Part shown: positions 7,141-11,869 of the stretch, piece after piece | How positions within the stretch are numbered: position 1 is the first letter of the stretch | How the letters are laid out: each line of letters opens with the position of its first letter | From: Planctomycetales bacterium | GTDB taxonomy: Bacteria; Planctomycetota; Planctomycetia; Pirellulales; Thermoguttaceae | Direction: 5' to 3' | DNA: 11,869 nt | Assembly (NCBI GenBank): GCA_007127495.1 | Contig: SKZG01000049.1 | Coordinates: forward strand, 1-11,869 | Notes under the pieces: generated by a model | What the model was told of the DNA's origin: nothing | Seen by the model: only the letters and a program-made list of their open reading frames with translations | Database searches by the model: none | Made by a program: the position numbers and the translations under genes

Positions 7141-7188
7141 AAAAAAACGGCAGGCCTTTTTGACATCACGCGAACCGTGGCCTATATT
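7141..7188 (+). promoter_or_regulatory. Sigma70-type promoter of the S41 peptidase gene
   Basis: A perfect -35 box TTGACA (7160-7165) and a -10 box TATATT (7183-7188) are separated by exactly 17 bases. Transcription would begin near 7195. An A-run (7141-7147) lies roughly 48-54 bases upstream of that point, where an UP element would sit. This is the strongest promoter-like sequence in the window and implies that the peptidase gene is transcribed separately from the signalling cluster, with a leader of about 130 bases. Confidence 0.72.
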
Positions 7189-7190
7189 CC

Positions 7191-7291
7191 AGTGTGGCCC
7201 GAGTGTTGGATCCCGCATTGCCACACTCGGCAGCCCCGTACCTCCGGGCTGATCGCGTTCCCCCGCGTCGATCGGCCGAGGTGCGGATCGA
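7191..7291 (+). promoter_or_regulatory. Structured leader or operator region of the S41 peptidase gene
   Basis: Several inverted repeats follow the promoter. AGTGTGGC (7191-7198) matches GCCACACT (7220-7227). CCGAGTGT (7199-7206) matches ACACTCGG (7223-7230) and can be extended by GG/CC past a one-base bulge. The two stems share 7223-7227, so only one can form at a time. Directly after come CAGCCC (7231-7236) with GGGCTG (7246-7251), and TCGATC (7268-7273) with GATCGA (7286-7291). At the DNA level AGTGTGG and AGTGTTGG are direct half-sites 11 bases apart, with an inverted CCACACT downstream, which also resembles a repressor or activator site at the transcription start. The repeats are seen directly; function is inferred, and the 6-bp stems could be chance. 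No known riboswitch class is recognised. Confidence 0.45.
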
Positions 7292-7324
7292 TTCAGGACG
7301 CCCCCATCCGCCACGGACGACACC

Positions 7325-8977
7325 ATGCCAAGTTGGGTCCTACCATTCGGCCGGCGCAGCATTCTTGCACTGGCGATCTTGCTCCTCGCGACCTCTGCCG
7401 GGGTTGTTGTCGCTCAGCCGGCGGCGGTTTCCATCCCAGGCCATGCGGTCGAGGTGGATCGTCTGCTGGAGCAGGGGTATCGGCTGGAGCGCGACGGCCG
7501 GTGGGGAGAGGCCCTTTCGCACTATGAAGAGGCGCTCCGCAAACACCCTTCCGATCCGTCGCTGTTGCGGCGTTTTGAATACGTCCGGGTTCATTATGAC
7601 TTGGGCCGACGTCTGGCCGACCGAAGCTTCAACACGGCGGTTGCCCAACTGCCGCTGGACCAGGCGTTGGATCTCTACGAAGAGGTGCTGCTGAAGATCG
7701 AAGGACATTACTTCGAGGCGCCCCATTGGCGGCAGCTTGTCGACCGAGGAATTCAAGGACTGCAAATCGCCCTGGACGACCCGGAGTTCATTGCAAGGAA
7801 TCTTTCCCGAGCCGATGCGAACGCGGTAGATCATTTCCGGCACGAGTTGAACAGCCTGTACGCCTCGCGCGACCTGCGAAGCCGATATGACGCCCGCGAG
7901 CTGGCCGCTGAGGCGGCCCGCCTGGCCGAACTCCGCCTGAAGGCGCCGCCGACCGCCATCGTCTTGGAATTTCTGTGCGGAGCGACCAACGCGCTCGATA
8001 CCTACAGCGCGTACCTGACGCCCGGGCAATTGGGCGAGGTGTACGCCCAGATCGAAGGGAACTTCGTGGGGCTGGGAATCGAGATGAAGATGGACAACGA
8101 ACGGTTGCTCATCGTTCGCGTGATCACCGGAAGCCCGGCACAGGAAGCCGGAATCCGTGCCGGCGACCATATCACCATGGTCGACGGGCAACCCACCCAA
8201 GGCCTCACGACCGACCAGGCGGCCAACCTGCTGCTGGGCGAGGAAGGCAGCGTGGTGACGGTGTCGGCGGTGACCCCTGGCCGGGTGCCGCGCGATTTGC
8301 GCATCCGACGTCGACGCGTCGACGTGCCAAGCATCGACGACGTCGAAATGCTCGATCCCGCGTCCGGCATCGCGTACCTGCGCATCAACTGCTTTCAAAA
8401 GTCCACCGCCCGCGACATCGAGGCAGCCCTATGGAAGCTCCACCGCCAGGGAATGCGGCGGCTGATCATCGACCTGCGCGGCAATCCCGGGGGCTTGCTG
8501 ACCGCCGCGGTCGATGCCGCCGACCTATTCCTGGACCGCGGGCTGATTGTTTCCACCCGCGGACGCAGCACGCAGGAAGACTTCACCTATACAGCGCGGT
8601 CAGGCGGCACGTGGAACGTCCCGCTGGTGGTGCTGATCGACGAGAACAGCGCCAGCGCGGCCGAGATATTCGCGGGCGCCGTTCGGGATCATCGCCGCGG
8701 CACGTTGGTGGGCACGCGCACGTACGGCAAGGGGTCGGTTCAGGGCATCTTCCCGCTCAGTATGGATGGGGCCGGCGTCCGGCTGACCACGGCCAAGTTC
8801 TATTCACCCCAAGGGCGGCCTTACAACCGTGTTGGGGTTGAGCCCGATGTGGTGGTTCACACGACGGCCCGCCCCACCGAGGGTCTTGCCGGCCTACCCG
8901 CCGCCTCGCGCGATTCCATCCTCGACGCCGGCGTGCGAACCGCGCAAGCGTGGGGTCGAAGCGTGATTCGTGATTAG
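7325..8977 (+). CDS. Exported S41 carboxy-terminal processing peptidase with TPR and PDZ
   Basis: A 550-residue serine protease of the CtpA/Prc/Tsp family, which trims proteins from their C-termini in the cell envelope. A signal peptide covers residues 1-30 (RR at 10-11, then a hydrophobic stretch, probable cut after VVA). A TPR-like helix pair follows at about 49-78 (LERDGRWGEALSHYEEAL). A helical cap ends with DTYSAYLTP, and a PDZ domain lies at about 241-318 (GLGIEM, SPAQEAGIRAGDHI). The S41 core is at about 335-525: IAYLRINCF, DLRGNPGGLL, nucleophile S444 in SASAAE, and general-base K469 in TYGKGSVQ. The 25-residue Ser-Lys spacing equals that of E. coli Prc (452/477). The ATG at 7325 is chosen because the signal peptide starts there; no clear Shine-Dalgarno site precedes it. 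Its own promoter lies upstream. The substrate is unknown. Location is periplasmic or on the outer face of the cytoplasmic membrane. Confidence 0.94.
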   Translation: MPSWVLPFGRRSILALAILLLATSAGVVVAQPAAVSIPGHAVEVDRLLEQGYRLERDGRWGEALSHYEEALRKHPSDPSLLRRFEYVRVHYDLGRRLADRSFNTAVAQLPLDQALDLYEEVLLKIEGHYFEAPHWRQLVDRGIQGLQIALDDPEFIARNLSRADANAVDHFRHELNSLYASRDLRSRYDARELAAEAARLAELRLKAPPTAIVLEFLCGATNALDTYSAYLTPGQLGEVYAQIEGNFVGLGIEMKMDNERLLIVRVITGSPAQEAGIRAGDHITMVDGQPTQGLTTDQAANLLLGEEGSVVTVSAVTPGRVPRDLRIRRRRVDVPSIDDVEMLDPASGIAYLRINCFQKSTARDIEAALWKLHRQGMRRLIIDLRGNPGGLLTAAVDAADLFLDRGLIVSTRGRSTQEDFTYTARSGGTWNVPLVVLIDENSASAAEIFAGAVRDHRRGTLVGTRTYGKGSVQGIFPLSMDGAGVRLTTAKFYSPQGRPYNRVGVEPDVVVHTTARPTEGLAGLPAASRDSILDAGVRTAQAWGRSVIRD

Positions 8978-9030
8978 CGAAGTGCGTTCTCCAACTTGGT
9001 CGCGGCGCCGTGAAGCTTGTTTCTCTGTTG

Positions 9031-9052
9031 ACTCGCGCTTTCGTGTGCGAGT
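9031..9052. other. Hairpin in the peptidase-alaS spacer
   Basis: ACTCGCGC (9031-9038) pairs with GTGCGAGT (9045-9052) across a six-base loop TTTCGT: eight pairs, one of them G-U. It lies 54 bases after the peptidase stop. No T-run follows, so it is not a typical intrinsic terminator; it may slow transcription, protect the 3' end, or bind a protein. The rest of the 240-base spacer (8978-9217) shows a run of eight Cs (9082-9089) and a 9-bp direct repeat CCACTTCCC (9092-9100 and 9108-9116). I found no convincing promoter for alaS. Confidence 0.4.
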
Positions 9053-9217
9053 GCCGCAATATCCCGACAAGGATAGGACATCCCCCCCCGCCCACTTCCC
9101 AGGCAGGCCACTTCCCGGTATGTTTGATGGATTGTCACCGTACCCGGGGTCGCGGCGCGGACGATTTTCTTCGCTGCTCGCAAATGGCCTTTGAACTTCC
9201 CACTCCGTATTGTTTCC

Positions 9218-11836
9218 ATGAAAACCAACGAACTTCGCGAAGCATATTTGGCGTTTTTCGAGAGCAAGGGCTGCGTGCGCCGTCCCAGCGACGTGCTCGT
9301 ACCCCGCTGGGACCCCTCCGTGCTATTCACTCCCGCCGGGATGAATCAGTTCAAGGATCATTTCCTGGGTCGCACCAAGCTCGAGTTCACCCGCGCGACC
9401 ACCTGCCAGAAGTGCTTGCGCACGGGCGACATCGACAACGTGGGCCGCACGGCGTATCACCACACGTTCTTCGAGATGCTGGGGAATTTCAGCTTCGGCG
9501 ATTACTTCAAACGAGAAGCCATTCTGTGGGCGTGGGAGTTTTGCACCAGCCAACACTGGCTCGGGCTGGACCCTGCGCGGCTGTCGGCGACCATCTATCT
9601 CGACGACGACGAGGCGGCGGATATCTGGCTGGGCGAGGTCAAGCTTTCTCCTGAGAAGCTGGAGCGACTGGGCGAAGACGAGAACTTCTGGCCCGCCAAT
9701 GCGCCCAGTCAGGGGCCCGACGGCGTATGCGGCCCGTGCAGCGAAATCTATTACCACAGTGAGCACGGCTCGGTGGAAATCTGGAATCTGGTGTTCACGC
9801 AATTCAACCGCGTGGGCGCCCCGCCCGACAACTTGCGGCCGTTGCCGAGCAGGAACATTGACACGGGCATGGGGCTGGAGCGCACGGCGGCCGTCTTGCA
9901 GGGTGTCGAAACGAACTACCATATCGACATTTTGCGGCCGCTCGTCGAGGCGGCCGCCGAGGTGTGCGGCGTGCCGTACGAGCCGTCCGCTGAAACCGGA
10001 CGCCGGTTGCGCCGCATTGCCGACCACGTGCGCGCCGGGACGTTCGCCATCCACGAGAACGTGTATCCCGGCCCGAACAAGGAAAAGTATGTCGTCAAAC
10101 GCCTGCTCCGCCGCGCCGTGCTCGACGGCCGGCAGATGGGCGTCGGCGAGCCCTTCTTGCACAAGCTCGTGGGCACCGTGGCGGACCTGATGAAGGACCC
10201 CTATCCGGAGTTGGGCCAAACCGTCGAACGCGTATCGCAGGTGATCCGGCAGGAGGAGGCGAATTTTCTCGGCACCATCGACGGCGGACTGGACCGCATC
10301 GGCCGGGTGTTCGAGCAGATGAAACGCGACGGCCGCGGCGCCGTATCCGGAACCGACGCCGCCGAAATGTACACCACCTACGGCTTCCCTCCGGAACTGT
10401 TCGAAACCCTCGCCGCCGAGCACAACTTCACGTTCGACTGGCCGGGATATCAGCAGGAGATGCAACGGCACGGCGAGGTTTCCGGAAGCGGCGAGAAAAT
10501 CGTCTTCAAGCAAGACCCGCTCGACGCCGTCAAAAAGGTCCGGCACGGCAGCCGGTTCCTCGGCTACGAGACCACCGAGGTCGAAGGGGCCGAGGTCGTT
10601 GCCATCGTGGCCGGCAACCAGCTTTGCGATCAGGCCGACGAAATCGATTCCACCCGGCCGATCACCCTCGTGCTGGATCGAACGCCGTTCTACGGCGAGA
10701 TGGGCGGCCAGGTGGGCGATACGGGCGAGCTTCTCGGCCCCGGGTTCCGTTTCGAGGTGACCGATACCCAAGTCGACGGCGGCTTCACCCTGCATCGCGG
10801 CCACCTGCGCGAGGGCGCCGTACGCCTGGGCGACCGCGTGACCGCCCGTGTCGACGCCGGCCGCCGGCAGGGTATCCGCCGCGCCCACTCGGCCACGCAC
10901 GTGCTGCACCACGCCTTGCGCACCGTCCTTGGCGAACACGCTGAGCAGCAGGGCTCGAAGGTCGACGACGACTGGCTCCGCTTCGACTTCACCAATCCCC
11001 GCGCGCTCCAACCCGACGAATTGGCCGAAATCGAGCGCGTGGCCAACGCCCGCATCCTGGAAGGCTCGCCGATCGAGGCGGAAGACATGCCCCTGGTGGA
11101 AGCTCGCAGGACCGGCGCCCTGATGCTCTTCGGCGAGAAATACCCCGACAGAGTGCGCGTGGTGCGCATGGGCGATTTCAGCAAGGAGCTATGCGGCGGA
11201 ACCCACCTGGACAACACGGCGCGGGTGGGCCTGCTGAAAATCGTGTCCGAGGAGAGCGTGGCGGCGGGTACGCGCCGTATCGTTGCCTTCACCGGCTGCA
11301 AGGCGCTCGAGCGCATTCGTGAGCGGGAGCGGGCATTGCACGAGGCCGCGATGCTGCTGCACGCCCCGCCCGAAGAACTGCCCGCGCGAATCGAGGCCAT
11401 GTCCAAGGAAATCCGCGAACTGAAGAAGAAGCGCGCCCACGCGCCGGCGCAGGCGGAAGGCCCCACGGTGGAACAGTTGGCCGAGGGGGCGGTCGACGTG
11501 CTTGGCACGCGGGTGATTGTCGCCGAGATACCGGCGGGAAGCCCCGACGTGCTTCGCCAGTTGATCGACCAGCTTCGGCGCAAGGCGGCCCCAGTAGCCG
11601 TCTTGCTCGGCTCGCGAGAAGAAGGCAAGGTCACCCTGATTGCCGGCGCCAGCCGGGACGTGGTCGGCAAGGGATTCGACTGCGTTTCTTGGGTTCGCGC
11701 CGTGGCCAAACGGGTTGGCGGCGGCGGCGGCGGGCGGCCCGACATGGCCCAGGCGGGCGGCAAGAAGCCCGACGCGCTGCCCCAGGCCCTCGACGCGGCC
11801 CCGGACGAGGCCCGGAGCTTGCTGGAAAACGCATAG
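9218..11836 (+). CDS. alaS: Alanyl-tRNA synthetase
   Basis: A complete 872-residue class II synthetase, the usual bacterial length, that charges tRNA-Ala with alanine in the cytoplasm and clears mischarged Ser/Gly-tRNA. The catalytic domain (about 1-250) shows FTPAGMNQFKDHFLG, TCQKCLRTGDIDNVGRT, HHTFFEMLGNFSFGDYFK from H81 and GMGLERTA (217-224). The tRNA-recognition region runs to about 450 (RRIADHVRAGTFAI, VKRLLRRAVLDGRQMG). The editing domain has zinc-binding HSATH (H557, H561) and CGGTH (C659, H663). A helical linker (about 715-750) leads to the C-Ala domain with GGGGGGRPDMAQAGG (834-848); the E. coli form has GGKGGG, so a lysine is replaced by glycine here. The start ATG at 9218 gives the family N-terminus (MKTNELREAYLAFFESKG). 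An in-frame TTG at 9191 would add nine unneeded residues. No Shine-Dalgarno site is visible. Confidence 0.98.
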   Translation: MKTNELREAYLAFFESKGCVRRPSDVLVPRWDPSVLFTPAGMNQFKDHFLGRTKLEFTRATTCQKCLRTGDIDNVGRTAYHHTFFEMLGNFSFGDYFKREAILWAWEFCTSQHWLGLDPARLSATIYLDDDEAADIWLGEVKLSPEKLERLGEDENFWPANAPSQGPDGVCGPCSEIYYHSEHGSVEIWNLVFTQFNRVGAPPDNLRPLPSRNIDTGMGLERTAAVLQGVETNYHIDILRPLVEAAAEVCGVPYEPSAETGRRLRRIADHVRAGTFAIHENVYPGPNKEKYVVKRLLRRAVLDGRQMGVGEPFLHKLVGTVADLMKDPYPELGQTVERVSQVIRQEEANFLGTIDGGLDRIGRVFEQMKRDGRGAVSGTDAAEMYTTYGFPPELFETLAAEHNFTFDWPGYQQEMQRHGEVSGSGEKIVFKQDPLDAVKKVRHGSRFLGYETTEVEGAEVVAIVAGNQLCDQADEIDSTRPITLVLDRTPFYGEMGGQVGDTGELLGPGFRFEVTDTQVDGGFTLHRGHLREGAVRLGDRVTARVDAGRRQGIRRAHSATHVLHHALRTVLGEHAEQQGSKVDDDWLRFDFTNPRALQPDELAEIERVANARILEGSPIEAEDMPLVEARRTGALMLFGEKYPDRVRVVRMGDFSKELCGGTHLDNTARVGLLKIVSEESVAAGTRRIVAFTGCKALERIRERERALHEAAMLLHAPPEELPARIEAMSKEIRELKKKRAHAPAQAEGPTVEQLAEGAVDVLGTRVIVAEIPAGSPDVLRQLIDQLRRKAAPVAVLLGSREEGKVTLIAGASRDVVGKGFDCVSWVRAVAKRVGGGGGGRPDMAQAGGKKPDALPQALDAAPDEARSLLENA

Positions 11837-11869
11837 CCGCCGCCGAAGAACGCGAAACGCATCCAGAGC

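Noticed and set aside
7141..7165. A-run and T-run around GGCAGGCC as an intrinsic terminator
   Set aside because: The possible stem needs a bulge and has only two G-C pairs. The same bases are better explained as an A-tract and -35 box.
6991..7527. Small + strand frames in the gap before the peptidase (from 6991 and from 7028)
   Set aside because: They cross the sigma70-type promoter and the leader, run into the peptidase gene in another frame, and have no ribosome site or recognisable product.
9028..9062. TTGACT followed by CAATAT as an alaS promoter
   Set aside because: The spacing is 23 bases, too long for a sigma70 promoter, and no better -10 box lies at 16-18 bases.
8978..9217. T-box or other tRNA-sensing leader upstream of alaS
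   Set aside because: No T-box-like bulge sequence, specifier stem or terminator/antiterminator pair is visible in the spacer.
9323..11011. Long open frame on the minus strand opposite alaS
   Set aside because: It lies wholly inside a clear alaS gene. Long antisense frames are expected in GC-rich codons, and its translation matches no family I recognise.
1..11869. CRISPR array, tRNA or rRNA genes, prophage or insertion-sequence transposase
   Set aside because: No regularly spaced repeats, no cloverleaf or rRNA sequence, and no integrase or transposase motifs were found on either strand.

Overview
The window is GC-rich bacterial DNA (low to mid 60s % by eye). It carries seven genes, all on the + strand. 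Planctomycetota is my best guess, with some deltaproteobacterial-type lineages as the alternative. The guess rests on the style of the kinases (EINTPTQYIGDN-type H box, receiver variants of the RPYAxAFVDxRM type), on receiver proteins fused to HDOD and HD-GYP-like domains, and on a mix of genes with clear Shine-Dalgarno sites and genes with none. No marker in the window settles the phylum.

Region 1 (2-6987) is a signalling cluster. It holds a PAS histidine kinase cut by the left edge, a receiver-HDOD protein, a receiver protein with a degenerate HD-GYP domain, a receiver-sensor-PAS hybrid kinase, and a receiver protein with an unrecognised helical tail. The first four genes overlap by 26, 4 and 1 bases and are almost certainly one operon. 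The fifth follows after 135 bases that hold a palindromic dispersed repeat. The two kinases share a closely similar catalytic core (60 of 99 identical residues in an ungapped stretch that I counted). No DNA-binding output domain is visible, so the likely outputs are protein-protein, through HDOD and a metal-site-less HD-GYP fold. The signal and the target are not apparent.

Region 2 (6988-7324) has no supported gene. It holds a near-perfect sigma70-type promoter (TTGACA, 17 bp, TATATT) with an A-tract upstream, then a roughly 130-base leader with several inverted repeats. These include two mutually exclusive stems starting at the expected transcription start.

Region 3 (7325-8977) is an exported TPR-PDZ-S41 carboxy-terminal processing peptidase with an intact Ser/Lys dyad. 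Region 4 (8978-9217) is a 240-base spacer with one good hairpin and a short direct repeat. Region 5 (9218-11836) is a complete alanyl-tRNA synthetase (alaS). Nothing is seen in the last 33 bases.

The most interesting parts are the signalling cluster, as a relay built for non-transcriptional output, and the promoter/leader of the peptidase gene.
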